A stretch of DNA of 64,000 nucleotides from Alnus glutinosa (GCF_958979055.1 NC_084891.1:2050501-2114500); one strand, 5' to 3'. Positions 11,339-24,187 are shown, numbered from the stretch's first letter. The notes: generated by a model not told the origin, from the sequence alone. Translations and numbers: made by a program.

Positions 11339-11510
11339 CACTCATTTCATATATCAATTATTGACTTAACGTGTTTTAAATAGCTTCACTTGTTATTTTT
11401 AAGTAGTTTTTTTTTTTTTTTTTAACTGACCGATAAAAAAAATCATGTAAAATACATCAAATCAGTCGATATAAAATATGTTTAATAAATAGGTATAAAG
11501 AGTAGCAATA
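10899..11510 (-). repeat. Duplicated SR140 promoter/leader block, copy 2
   Basis: This is the second copy of 2358-2948 in the same orientation, placed immediately upstream of the PPR gene. It differs by small indels and a (TA)n tract at 11309-11333. The core (leader exon and proximal promoter) is the best conserved part; the distal part past 11335 is weaker. Confidence 0.88.
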
Positions 11511-12865
11511 GTTATCAGGACTTGGGTCACACCAATACACTTGACAAGCCTATTTCTACTTGTAGCTATTATTTTTTTTTAGTAATGCTACACATACAAA
11601 CAAAAATCAGCCCAATCTGAACCCTCCACCCTCAACTTCTTGTCATCGCTAATCCGTAAATGGTTAAGATTTTATCACAATAACATTTTATTACTTTTAA
11701 AATGTGATAAAATATGAAAAATACCAAAATAATAAATACTAAATCAGTAAAATGATAAATGTTGATGTAACACAAAATTTCAACAATCTGATTAAAAAAA
11801 AAAAAATTTCAAAGAATCATAAACCTTACAACCATACGCCATATGTAGTAAGATCATTTTCATTTTAAGTGAAATAAAAATAATTTATTTTATGATTAAG
11901 ATTTTGTTTTGTTTCATCTAATAGTATACATAATACCGCACAATTTAAAAATTTTAAATGATGTGATAACATGCACACTATTAAATTTGTAAAGTTTAAT
12001 AAAAACCGTGAAATAAATTCTCTTTATTTAACTTAAAATGGAGAAGATCCTAATTCACACGACGCTTGACAAACCCGTATCTACTTGTAATTCTTTTTGT
12101 TTTAACCGACCTTGAAAATTGGATAGTAAACTCTGCGTTTGTTTGTTTTTTTGGGTAATTGTTGAGTTATAAATGGTCTTCTCTAGGCTTTTAAGAATTC
12201 CATCCATTCAATATTCAAATTGTAGCAAGGAATCATCAATTTTACAGAAAAGGAATTGAGACATAATAAGAGAAGTGTTACAACAAATGAACTTTTTGTT
12301 ATTGCTAGTCGCTGAATCGTGATGGATAAAGTTTTCATTCATGTTAAAAGCACTAAGTTTTTTTGATAACTTTAACAAAATTAGAAGAAATTTTATAAAA
12401 AAAAAACACTTCCTTCTCGCATGCTATTAAAAAACAAATGAGAATCACATGTTAAATGACACGACAATTTTATAAAGATCGGATAAAAAAAAAAATTCCT
12501 CCAACCCAATTTAAAGAAACAATTCAGGCAAGCACATCCCAGAAAACCAGTGAAGCTCACATGAAACTAACAGGGTCCAATATCAAAGGCCAGCCTTTCT
12601 AGGCAAAGGGAGTACTTCCATACAAAATAACATTACCAAACAAAAGCACTTGCTTTTTATCCGAAACTTGAGCATAAAGTTGTGTTTGTTCAAAAATACA
12701 TGCTCACAAAGAGAGAGGATCCAGCTTCCATATTAAACACCTTGACATCATATACAACTCAAAAAATTCTAGACATCAAACCCATTCCATGCCAGTAATA
12801 CACAATCCAAGTCTACAGACAATCTGGTGGTAAGTGGATGCATAAGCCGCAGCATCATAATAAAT
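11511..12865. other. AT-rich intergenic, then ERH 3'UTR
   Basis: No gene from 11511 to about 12500; an 'AGTAATGCTACAC' start at 11580 resembles the ends of small transposons seen elsewhere in the window. The last few hundred bases (about 12550-12865) are probably the 3'UTR of the minus-strand ERH gene. Confidence 0.45.
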
Positions 12866-14003
12866 TTAGTGTGCCAATTTCTTTAGATGTTGAAAGGTGC
12901 GCTGTTTAATCCATTGCCGGTCGCATGGCAAATAAGCATGGATTGAGTGATCATAACTGTAAGCCAGAACCAAACGGCAAGTATATCAGTTTTAAACCAT
13001 GGCATTGCTGGGTAAACATACATATTCTTAATCTTCCTTAGAAAAAGGGGATATTCATTATCGCCAAAAACAAGTAGAAAATCATCTAATAGGTGATCAA
13101 CTGGCTAATTGGCTAGCCTCTGCGACCTAAAATCTTTCCCCAAGTTTCAGGGATCATGGATATGGATCTCTAGAGTTATACAGTAACCAAGTTGAGTGCA
13201 TCTTTAGAGAGAGAGACATACACTAAGGCACTCAAATCTGCAAGGCCATCAATAAAATTATAGAGATCTGCAATGTCATAAGTGATGTTTCTGATGGCTG
13301 GATTCAACTCCTTAAGCTTCCTTTCATATAGTCCACATATACCTATACACAGAATAACATAACCTCTAGTAAATACAAGAACATTGAGAGATCAACCAGA
13401 TTACAGTTTTGGAGCCACTTAGATTCAATTTTACTTCAGCATTTTACCCATCAGCAAAACTTTGTGCAATTTTCCCCTCTTAAGCCAGTGGATGTTCTAA
13501 GTCAGAGTTTACTCCGCTAGGGGTGTCTATTGTCAAGTCCTTTTCACTTTGTCACGGTCCATATCAAATGGGACAAATATATCAACTTTTACCGAGCAGA
13601 GTGGATGTTGAGTTTATAGATTTACGGAACAATTGAACCACTTGTTGTATTATGATTCTCTTCCATTCAACAAAGTTAGAATGCTATCATTATGGATTTT
13701 CATTCGATTGGTTAAAATATATGCTCATAGGTTACTCTAGCCGCTGCATTTCTAATTTCCAGTTTACTAGTGGTTACACCTTGCAAATGGAACCTTTTTC
13801 CTTAGAGAGATTCAAGAAACCACACTTTTGTCCCACTTTCATCTACTTTGCAGCTACGGCCCAACCAATCAGCCCATGTTTTAAAAAAAAAAAAAAATTA
13901 ACGACCAATTGTCAGTACCACATCAGCAATGCGGAATAAAAATGGGATAAAAATGTGGTGTAAAACATTACTCTTCTCCTTGTTGTCACACACACAGTAA
14001 AAC

Positions 14004-14045
<42 letters not shown>

Positions 14046-16526
14046 CGTATGGGTAAACCACCAATAATAACTAAACTAATTCCAGCAATTCTTTAATAAA
14101 GTGAAAATTCTTTTCCTGACCATGAGACTCTTTCTCTGGTTCTCATCCATCTTAATGAGCACCTCTGAATTACAGAACACTCATGCTTACACAATACCAC
14201 AAAGCCTTATTAGACTAACATAAAACCACAAATTCAAGTGCTTTGAACACAAACATGACATAAATCAAATATATGGAGCTAACCATTGAGAAAAATAGAG
14301 TTTTTATTTATTTAGTTTAGGCAGTGAAAAATCAAACGAAGAGGAAAAAAAAAAGTCTGAACGCTAAAGCAAAAAGAAAGAAAATGGAGAAAATGGAGGG
14401 GAAACACCAAACAAGGGAAAGAGAAGCAAAACAGAAAGGTCCTCTGTCATAGTATACGAAGCCACCACCCTAATTGATTGTGTCACCAAAGGAAATTGAA
14501 CCTTTGCTGAAGTCTAGCATAAGACAGTACATGTGGGATGACGAAGATGGTGTGCTAGTAAATAACAACCATACATAAAACCTACATAACACATCACATA
14601 CCATCCATAGCTTGACTTATTGATTCATAATCCATAAATGTTCTAGTGGATCTGTTTGGAGAAGTTTGCATCAAAATAATAGTGTGCTTATTAGCCTGCA
14701 TATGAAGACAGAATACAATTAGTCGGCATCATAGCCACTAACAGGCATGTAATTGATCACTGAAGGAAGGGTGAACTATTTCACATTAAAAATTATATGC
14801 TCAAGAAAGGTCATCCAGAGATTTAGCAGTAGAAACTGATAGACAAAGCTGCAATGTTATAAACCCAGCACATATAAATATAACATAGATAAGGTAGTGT
14901 GGAAGTTTTTATACTGGATGCAAAAAGTAGCAATGCAAATAAGGGAGAAGGGAACATGAACAACAATTATTGAAGAACTTTAAGAGTGGAGAGCATGTAC
15001 ATATGTTTCCACATAACAATGCATATCTATAACATAAACTAAAGAGAGCACGAGTGACAACAGACTGAATCAATGCTGTTATGTGCATATGTATAACATT
15101 AACTCCACTTAGGTCGTTCCAGGGTATTGGAGGAGTCATTGAGGTAAATGTTCTATTTTTTTTTATTTTTTTTTTTAATAGGTATGTTACATTACATAGC
15201 ATCCAATGAGTTTTGAAACCAAAAACCTTTAGCCTCCACCTTGTTCTTACAAGGGGAGGTAGCTCCATTAAAGATATAGCTCATTTAGATGTTTTGTTTC
15301 ACCAACATAACTTAAGCCTCTACAGTGTACATGGCCTCTTACACTGCAACTCATGATGAAATCATGACCATATCTAAAAAGAATTTATCTCAGATTTAGT
15401 TGGAAATTGAAGCCCTGAGGACAGTTAACTAGCGTCCAAAAATCCTCCTCGTGAGTAACGGTTTAATCAACTACTTGGCCAAACAACTGATTGCTCAATG
15501 TTAGTCTAACATAAATGACAAAATCATCAATACCCTCAAATTCACAAATTAATTATTCAGTGCTGTCGCCGTACTTCTGAAGTCAGGCAGGGTCTAACAA
15601 AAGATCTGGTGAAGCCTTTGGCCAACCTTTTAAGATGCCCAGAATCAGCAAGCTAGCCAAAAGACTAGGACTAAAAGTCCACAATTACAGAAAACAGAGA
15701 ACTCTCCACCTCAATTCTTCAATGTGAATGCAATACAGCTAAGCAAACGTGTTGATTCAGCTGAATATAGACAAAGTTTAACTTGCAGCATTCAATTCTC
15801 AACCAGAGTAAAAACAAATTAAATATTTTTTTTAAAATAAACCTCTTAGAAGAAGGTAGCAAAAGCTCCCTTTGATAGAATAACTAGTGAATTGCAACTG
15901 GTAAACACAACGTGGATTAAAAAAATGATAGGTCCTGAAGATAATCAAGAAAAATAAATTTCAAAATTCAACATATTGTAAGACTAATGGACAGCTAGAG
16001 CTTGATGCATCACAGAAACAGTCATGATAGATACGTTAATTTTACCACCAAATTAATAGGAATAATTCTAAATCCTTCACCTCATATATCATTTCATCGT
16101 GAGAATCCATCTCTCATATCCCACCTCATATATCATTTCACATTGACAATCCATCTCTCATATCCCTATATTAAACCCTACTAAACATCGGAAACCAATT
16201 TACCCATAAAAACAATATTGAATTTCTAAACCCATAAAAACCAATTTACCCCAGTAAGTAGGAAATACAATATTGAAGTTCTAAACACAGGATAAACAAT
16301 TACCCCTACCAGAGGTCATTTTGGGCCTCAAATATAAGATTTAAGTTTCCACATTGTAAGAATAAATATTTCATATTACGGTGGTGTATTTTCTTATAAG
16401 AATATTTACAATTTAGCTTGAAGATTTAAAAAAGATCAGCGATTACGAAAAGTGGTTTTGCAATTCAAAGAAATTAATTATATAAAAATAAAAATAAAAA
16501 TAAAAATAAAAAATAAATATTACCAT
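12866..16526 (-). CDS. ERH: Enhancer of rudimentary homolog (ERH)
   Basis: The four coding exons on the minus strand are 16526-16524 (only the ATG, donor gtaata), 14695-14602, 13342-13222 and 12956-12866 (stop TAA 12868-12866). All introns are GT..AG. The joined CDS is 309 nt, 102 aa plus stop, the normal ERH length. It reads M-ANKHTIILMQTSPNRSTRTF, YESISQAMDGICGLYERKLK, ELNPAIRNITYDIADLYNF, IDGLADLSALVYDHSIHAYL and DRQWIKQRTFQHLKKLAH, covering the whole single-domain protein. ERH is a small conserved nuclear protein that dimerises and binds RNA-processing factors in other eukaryotes; its plant role is less clear. Intron 1 is large and holds about 1 kb that is absent from the duplicated copy. 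Exons were joined by eye; a transcript would confirm them. Confidence 0.93.
14004..14041. repeat. (TA)n(GA)n microsatellite
   Basis: Twelve bases of TA units run directly into 26 bases of GA units, inside ERH intron 2. A polymorphic marker candidate with no coding role. Confidence 0.95.
15143..16195. other. Segment of ERH intron 1 with no counterpart in the duplicate
   Basis: The two ERH copies align on both sides of this stretch but not across it. Near its left end there is a T-rich run (about 15150-15177), then sequence that on the minus strand resembles a tRNA-derived SINE tail (GGTTTCAAAACTC as a weak B box). It is either an insertion in the real gene or sequence lost from the copy; which one could not be decided. 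Confidence 0.5.
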
Positions 16527-16760
16527 GTGGAACAAAGCGATGCAACAAAGTGATCGGCCAAAGCTCAGTGAAAGCTAATGGTTTTCTTGGCAGCGACGCA
16601 AAGTGCCCAAGGTGAGACTGTGAGAGGATGACTTGGGAAGTGGAATGTTGCCAGGTCAGCGAGGAGGGCAAAATTGGAAATGGCGCTGATGGGTTCCGAT
16701 TGTTTTGGGCCGTCGGATTTGTAGACCAAAGTCTAGCCCATCGCAATTTTGTAAGAGAAT
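16527..16760 (-). promoter_or_regulatory. Probable ERH 5'UTR and proximal promoter
   Basis: This is the sequence directly upstream of the ERH start codon on the minus strand, GC-richer than its surroundings. It contains an upstream ATG near 16746 that opens an unrelated frame. The transcription start was not located. Confidence 0.4.
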
Positions 16761-17744
16761 GTTGATGAATAATTGAACGGATATTAATCCATACTAGACC
16801 TGTCTATATCGGAGCGGAGCCAGCATTTGAAATTTAGGAAGGTAAAATTTAAAAATAAAAAAAATTGAAGGGTGCAAAATTAAAAAAATAAAAAATTTAG
16901 GATTAAAATTTTATTTATTTATATTTTTTAGGGAAAATTTGTTTTTTTAGGGAAAACCTTGGTCCAAGCCCCAAAGTAGCTCCACTCTTGCCTACACTAC
17001 ATGTGTAATGATATGCACCGAATTTTTATCTCACGTTGTTAATGGGGCACGGTCAATTGGCCTTTCAAATTCTTTTTTTAATTGTCAATGCCTACATCAG
17101 TAAAATGACTAATGTTAAGAAGCAATACTTTTTTTAGATGAATTCTGAAAAAAAAAAAAAAAAAAAGAGAGAAAAAAGAAAAAGAAAAAGAAAAATAAAA
17201 AGTATATATTGTTTCGTAGCATCACTCTAGTAAAATAGATAAAAGTGTGATTGCTATCTTGAGAAATGCTATATATACAGTACCCCACACTTTTCCCTCA
17301 CAACAATCTTACTCTTACTTTCTTTGGATTTTATTTTTTATTTTTTATTTTTTTAAAAAAATAAGGGCTATTGACGATATCAGGGTTAGATAGTGATGGA
17401 ATAAAAGTATTGTTTCTATCGTTCTTCTTTTTATAAATCTTAGTTTTCTAGTTCTAAATTAGAGGGTCATTTGCAATGTCTTTTAGATTTTAGATTTCAA
17501 CTACCAAACCATTTAAGTAGTTGCAATATTTATATTATACTTTGTCACGTGGGTTGGAGTATGTTTCAAGAGTTGGTTGATTGCCCATTAAAGCAATATG
17601 TGAGCTTAATTCAGAATGTTGTGAGATAGTTTAATCTATATATGTTGTGGGTGTTAGAACATTGAGGGGACTATTTCCTAATAGAAGAGGACCGAGAAGG
17701 ACACACCTCTAATGTATAAATTATCGTGCCCTCTAAAAAAGATA
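16761..17744. other. AT-rich intergenic, nothing recognised
   Basis: Poly(A) and AAAAAG-type simple sequence around 17145-17200 and degenerate AT-rich DNA. No supported gene. Confidence 0.5.
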
Positions 17745-18273
17745 AAAGGCATAAATACATTTAAGTCCAATGATTTATCAATTTTTTTTTTTTTAAAAAA
17801 AAGGTTTCACGAACTGATAGATATGATAGTTTGATACGTTAAACTACCATTTTGTAACAAATAAGCCACTATGTTAGTTTTGGCCGTTAGGTTGGATGGA
17901 AAAGTAGTCACCTTATTTCACTCCTGAAAAACCAAATTTATCCTTTAAAAAAAAATTGTTTAAAAAATATATTAACACAGGTAGAGGTAGCTCGTTTGCC
18001 AACCTTAGTGAACCATAGATTGTGGAGTGGTCAAACCACCCCCTCCTTCTCTCCTTCATTTACGGGATGGTTCGGCCACCTTTGAGTTACTTATCTTTTT
18101 CTTTTTCTTTTGGAAAAAAGAAAACCAAAAAAATAAAAATAAAAACTAATGACCAACCTTAACGTAGTTGCTTATTTGTCGCAAAGGATAATTTGATATA
18201 TTTAAATATCACACATGTCAGTTTGTGAAGTTTTTTTGAAAGTTAGCTCAGGGGACTTAAATATATTTGTCCA
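17745..18273. mobile_element. Foldback/TIR element with GGTGGC core
   Basis: The left end GGCATAAATACATTTAAGTCC and the inverted right end GGACAAATATATTTAAGTCC pair over about 20 bp. The interior carries further inverted segments and, near 17990-18085, the GGTGGT/CCACCC motif cluster. The layout is the same as in the better preserved Mutator-like element at 40315-40924. The flanks are A-rich on both sides and a clean target duplication could not be resolved. Confidence 0.5.
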
Positions 18274-18816
18274 AAAATTAAATATTGAATGAATGGATAG
18301 TAAATTGTAAGATTTTACAATTTGTACCCCTTCCAAGAAGATATTATCACTTTATAGAAAACGAAATTTCGGCACTTTCCCAAATTTTGTCACATTTCGT
18401 GTAGGAAAGTGGCAATGATAAACATGGGATAAACGAAATGCATCCAAAACACACATCTAATGTTCAACCTTGATGTCCTTTCTTTTGGTGTTTCCTATGT
18501 GTATTTGATATATGTTAGGAACTTGAATATATATCAAATCCGTAACAGGATAAATTTGAATAGGTTCTTAAAGAGAATCTAAACCTCCTTCCAATATATG
18601 TTTTGGGAATAGGATAGGATTTTAGAAGAGATGATGAAAGAAGTGGGAACTTTGCAGCTTTATAAGTAACTTTATAAGTATGAACCGCAAATAACTTGCA
18701 TATATAGAAAGTACAACGATTTGAGTGACGAGTAATCCAGATATTTACATATACCCTTGCAGTCTTCTTCCCTCAGCATAGCTGATGATGCCATGCATGC
18801 CTTTGCAGCTCTATGT

Positions 18817-21800
18817 TCATGCCGCGACGACCCGTTGGATATCCTTCTGAAAAAATTTAAGCAATCAATCAGAGAAGCAGAAAGGAATTTCTTCCAACGC
18901 TCTTCACATGTAAGAGGAAGTTTTGGAAGAAATTCACTATCAAAAAGTAAACAATTGATGCCGTAGTTTCCAAGCCAACTAGTCTCAGAAACAGAAACAG
19001 AAACAGAAAATCCAATATGTAGAAAAGTATCATGACATAACACAAACTCCCCATCACCCAGCATACTCGATTTTGGTTCCTCCTTCGATGTCAAGAGGTT
19101 TCAAAAGTTCTGCTCAAAATTTCGATCTGATTTTGATTAAGGGTGCCGCGTTGATAAACTATGTTACTAAATTAACTGTCTTAAGTATCACTCAAAAAAT
19201 CAAATGATGTGTAGTGAGTTCTCTTTTGAGAACCTTATCACATGTGCACTAACTCATAATGTTTTGTAGTAGCATTGGTCATAGTCTTGGTTGGTTGCCT
19301 ACATCATAAACTTCTGAGTAGTGGGTACCTTTGGATTGAAGTTACTAATAGTTTCAAACTTAAATTAATTAAACAACTCAAACAGAAGCCAAAAAGGTTC
19401 ATTCATTTGCTAAAAATCAACTTAGAAGAGTCGAATGTTATCTGTATATTTCAAATGGATTGCAGTCAACAACAAATTCAACCCCCTGACCATCAAATTA
19501 GGGATATGAAACCTTCTATATACTAGGAATAAATGTGGGAAACCATTAGATGCAATTGATGACATGTCTAAGTTTTTTAAACTAGTTCTCTCCCGGCAAA
19601 GCTTTAATAGAAAAAAGAGGTGTAGAACAGATTTCTGAAGTGCACTCATGTTGACTTCCAAATAGGATCTACTTTGAAAAAATTTCACTTTATATATTTC
19701 AAATGGAGTCCCTGTCCATAGGAATTATAAGTGTAAAACAACTTGATTTTCATTACAATTAGATGTCCTGAAATATTTGAAGTGGGGCAGACAGCTTCAT
19801 TACCATTGCCAATAATATGTAAAAGTTGAAATAATTGATTTCAACCAGTACTTAATATCAAGGAACTTCCAAACTCTAGAATTGACTGCCAAAAAATACA
19901 TTGAGGAAAAACATACCTCAATTTGAAAAGGTGATGTTGTTGGTGGGTATCTCTCAACAACTTTACCATTTTTGTCCACCAAGAACTTCTCAAAATTCCA
20001 CTTGATAAGATCACCTAAAAATCCTCCAGCATTTGATTTCAGGAATTGGTAAACTGGAGCAGTACTTGGCCCATTGACATCAACCTGTTGTGCAAAACCC
20101 TTAGTACTAGACTACGGCTCTCTGACCATCTTGTTATGTGCAGAAGAAAAATGCATTCAACACACCTTATCAAAAATCGGATATTCTGCTTTAAACCTTG
20201 TACAAGCAAACTGCTTGATTTCTGCGTTCGATCCAGGTTCTTGCCCACCAAACTGATTGCAAGGGAAAGCTAGAATTTCAAATCCTGCAAGGAGAATACA
20301 GTTTTAAAGTATCACTCATGAGAAAACATTTTCTTCCTTAAGTTAGAAATTCTCCACGGGTGTGAAGGAGACATCAATAATAAATCTCTTTTCTTTTCTT
20401 TTTTTCTTTTCTTTTTTCTAGGACTTCTCAGATGCTTTAAAATGAAATTACTTATTTTATCCTAAATTTGAACAAAACAATAATTGATCAGATATGCATG
20501 AAAGACCATCAAACATTTGCAGGACCAACTAAACTTCCCACATCTATCATTTCTTCAGGACCACGTGTTGATAGTGTGTGAGATATATACTACGGTTTGC
20601 AAGGTACATGAACCAGACAAATGCAGTAGGGAACAGTGAGTGATGAGGGGTTGTTTTCAGATTTTCAGGACAACTTGATAGACAAATACAAACAAATTGA
20701 CACACCCTAATCAGCCACAAACCTTACATAAATAAATTTATTTTTTGATAAGTAATTCAATCTTATTAGAAAGCACTGTCAGGTGCAACCCAATTACACA
20801 TGGAGTATACAAGAGAGAACCCCAATTAGGGAGAAGAAGAAGAACACAAATTCAAAAATTCTAGAAAATTTGAAAATTAGAAAAGCGAGAACTGTTGAAA
20901 GCAACCATCCACCCATAAAGAGTTTTGAACAAAATAACTTTTAGTTCTATCATCGTTCTCTCAAAATTTTAAGCATCGCGTTCTCTCCAAATACACCAAA
21001 TCAAGCAAAGCGGAACTATTCTCCAAACTTCTATATTACGATGGCTACCAAACTGGCCTCTCCAACTAGCCAACAACTCCACCACCCATTGGGGCATGAC
21101 CCACTCGGTAGTGGAGTGAAAGATGATCGACGGATTTCCCGCTCTTCTTGCACATACAACACCAATCCATCACTATGACGTGCATCTTTCTTCTTCTTTT
21201 TTTTTTTTTTTTTTTTAATAAGTATGACATGCCTAAGTCAAAATCTTTCCTAACGCTACTATCCAAACAAATAATGTTACTCTTAGGGGGCCTTGTTTAT
21301 CTAAATGCTCTTCCAAGAGAAATAAAAGCCATGCTGCATGAGAGCTAAACGCATAATAAAATGATTTGATCCCGAACACCCATCTGTTGGAAGGGATCCA
21401 AAAGAAGTACTAGGAGGATTCATAATCAGTGCTGTCCTGTTAACACTTAAAACATCAGTACTTCCTTTATCTCCTTTTCATTGCCATGAATATGAAGGAA
21501 AAAGAAGAAACTTTGTCACTTAAGGCTGTCTGTGGTTCCATACTCAAGAGTCCATTTTTCTGTCATTTGAATCACATAATATGGGAACAGCAGGGAAAAC
21601 TGTTAAGGATACTACAGTAAACTCACACAACCATTCCACATCCGACTCCTACTCAGCAAAATCAGCCATTATTCCAGCCTCAATCTCACTGATTGACAGC
21701 AGACAACATCTGGAGAAGTTAGCCGTGATTCAAGGAAGCTTTCCTCAACAGGGACACATTCGGATCCTCTCACCATATCAGACCTACAGCTAGCATATCT

Positions 21801-24187
21801 CCCAATACTCATTAATTCTATTCCCCTTTGTACACACCAACGGCTATATTGCCTTCTACACTCTCCTAGGACGCTACTTACCATACTTAGCTTATGTAAT
21901 TATAGCATGCCATATACACGGCACACTGTACATGTCTATGAACATTGTCGGAGCTCTTCAATATGCCACCCTCACCCGGATATTGCCTACTCTATCAACT
22001 AGCTTTGTCAACACACGCACACCCCAACCTCAGTTCACTGGACAGTTGCAAAGCAAGTTCTTCGTTACTTGAAAGGGACCGTAGACTCCGGACTTCACTA
22101 CAGCAAAGGAGCCCTCACACTCACTAGGTTTTGCGACTTTGACTGGGCAAGAAATCCCGACGACACACGCTCCACCACCGGCTTTGGCATCTTCTTAGGT
22201 CCCAAACTGATCTCCTGGTCCGCCAAGAAACAGCATGTCGTCTCCAGATCAAGCACTGAAGCCGTGTATCGCGCCATGTCCCTCGCTACAGCCGACCTCT
22301 ACTGGCTCTGCATGCTCTTCCGCGACTTGCAGATCTCACTGCCCTCTCCACCCACCATCTGGTGTGATAACTTTGGCACCTTGGCCTTGGCATCCAACCC
22401 CGTATCGCATGCACGCACCAAACACATTGAAGTCGAAGTTCACTTCATCCGGGAAAAGGTCACCAACCATGACATCCAACTTCGCTACCTCTCCATCCTT
22501 GATCAAGTGGCTGACATCTTCACCACGGGCCTCACTGCCGATCAGTTCTATTTCTTGCGTGACAAACTGCCGGTCGCTCCCCCCATCAGTTTGCGGGGGG
22601 TGTTAAGGATACTACAGTAAATTCACACAACCAAACCACATCTGACTCCTACTCAGCAAAATCAGCCATTATTCCAGCCTCAATCTCACTAATTGACAGC
22701 ATACAACATCTAGAGAAGTCAGTCGTGATTCAAGGAAGCTTTCCTCAACAGGGACACAATCGGATCCTCTCACCATATCAGACCTACAGCTAGCATATCT
22801 CCCGATAATCATTAATTCTATTCCCCTTTGTACACACCAACGGCTATATTGCCTTCTACACTCTCCTAGGACAGAATACTACTTACCATACTTAGCTTAT
22901 GTAATTATAGCATGCCATATACACGGCACACTGTACATGTCTATAAATACTATTTCAATACAATACCTAAGCATCAAGTGCTAAGGCATTTTACCCTAAT
23001 TCTCTCTTTAGTTTACAAAAACTTGTTTGCAAATTCAAAATATGAGCAATGGTGCATCCAACTCTACTTCGACAAACAACACCAAAGCAGAAGCAAGACC
23101 TATGGACACATTTCTGAAAGGTCAAAAATAAACAGCCCGACACGTTAATCACAGTTCAATTGGGTGTAAGTGTCAATTTTCAAAATATCTTAAAACTAAA
23201 AATAACGGCACTATCCTCCATTTGCTGTAACATACCTTGAGTTTTGTACTTCTCATATATGTGAGACAGTTCTGAGTAATTTGAAGGTGTCAAACCACTG
23301 TGATTAAAAAAAAAAAATCACAGATATATCACAAACTGAAATGAGTATGATATAGAAACTGGGATTTTAAATGGTAGACAAAATAAAAAGGGGGATAAAA
23401 ATTTGGCTGAAACGCAAGTATTCAAAGCTGCAAAATCGTCATTCAGGTGTGAATACCATTTTGAAGCGACATTGACAATCAAGAGAACCTTCCCCTTAAA
23501 CTTGCTAAGAGAAACATCCTTCCCATCAATATCCTGCATCAACAAACCTCCATGAATAAGCACAATATAACTATATAGTTCCCATGAATTTCCTCTTAGT
23601 TGTTCAAGTTTTATTTCCTCTTAATTGTTCAAGTTAAGAGCACTGCCAAGATACACAAAAGAGTTACCACTTACCAGTTCTAAAAGGTTGCTTCTTTTCC
23701 TCTGTTACATCCAAAATGCTGGAAATTCACACACGCACACACATACATTTACATGACAAGAATACTCCCAAATGTTTATAACCAATCCACAACCCAATAC
23801 CCACTAACCAGAACTCAAATTACTCACAGAAGAGTCACAATTCAAACAATAGCAAAAACTTTACAACTAAAAGGAAAGAAGGGGGACAAAATAAGGAGTA
23901 GTTCTTCCTCCAAAAAAGCTTACTTTGACAGTGAAATCATAGATAGTCTTCTCCGTTGCCGCTCTGGCGTTAACTCCAAAAGAACGAGATTTCAAGAGAT
24001 ACCCAGGAAAAGTTGATGATTGCAAAGAGAGCCCGTGTTGAAAAAGGGCTGATTTGGAGGACCCAAGTGAGGTTTTGATGGATGGGATCGAAAAAGCCAT
24101 TGAAGGCCATAGAGAAGTAGAAGAACTTGGGTTAATTTTGGTTTGCATGAAACCATTTAAAGGGGCAGAGAAAGGCATTGCAGCCAT
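18817..24187 (-). CDS. GPX: Plastid phospholipid-hydroperoxide glutathione peroxidase
   Basis: Six exons on the minus strand: 24187-23924, 23533-23457, 23297-23236, 20284-20166, 20084-19917 and 18846-18817 (stop TGA). The CDS is 720 nt, 239 aa. The first ~80 residues ([13 protein letters not shown]..., Ser-rich) are a chloroplast transit peptide; the peroxidase domain starts at about TIYDFTVK. The peroxidatic Cys114 codon is split across the exon 2/3 junction ([17 protein letters not shown]). Gln149 in FGGQEP and Trp203-Asn204 in IKWNFEKF complete the catalytic tetrad, and Cys162 in QFACTRF is the likely resolving Cys, as in thioredoxin-dependent plant GPX1/GPX7 enzymes that reduce lipid peroxides. 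Intron 3 is about 2.9 kb because it holds a copia element and a LINE piece; the exons are undamaged. Confidence 0.95.
20738..21185 (-). mobile_element. 5'-truncated LINE 3' end in GPX intron 3
   Basis: On the minus strand this begins near [21 protein letters not shown] (zf-RVT zinc-binding part), has a small deletion, continues [13 protein letters not shown] and [16 protein letters not shown], then 3'UTR with 'CTCTTGTATACTCCATGTGT' and ends GAATTACTTATCAAAAAA at about 20738. It is the same L1 family as the copies at 1-860 and 54010-56090 by its 3' end. It lies in the same orientation as GPX. Directly 5' of it is another A-run (21199-21217 on the plus strand as T), possibly the tail of an older insertion. 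Confidence 0.8.
21601..23017 (+). mobile_element. Internally deleted Ty1/copia retrotransposon with 5-bp target duplication
   Basis: A 3' LTR of 417 bp (22601-23017, TGTTAAGGATAC...TTTACA) is preceded by a G-rich polypurine-like tract (TTTGCGGGGGG). The 5' LTR (21601-about 21942) is the same sequence but stops at the TATA-like 'CTATRAA', where it joins internal coding sequence directly. The element is flanked by AAAAC on both sides (21596-21600 and 23018-23022), so it arrived as an intact insertion and lost LTR end, primer binding site, gag, protease, integrase and most of RT afterwards. It sits in intron 3 of GPX, antisense to it. Confidence 0.93.
21944..22620 (+). pseudogene. Copia polyprotein remnant: RT C-terminus and RNase H
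   Basis: Starts at [11 protein letters not shown] (end of the reverse transcriptase domain), then shifts frame and continues from 22069 as the RNase H domain: [46 protein letters not shown], then [12 protein letters not shown] and [11 protein letters not shown]. Several normally fixed residues are changed (CDFDWA for CDSDWA, EAVYRA for EAEYRA), consistent with relaxed constraint. The frame runs into the 3' LTR. Not functional. Confidence 0.9.

Noticed and set aside
22235..22606. 123-aa plus-strand frame
   Set aside because: Alternative frame of the copia RNase H region.
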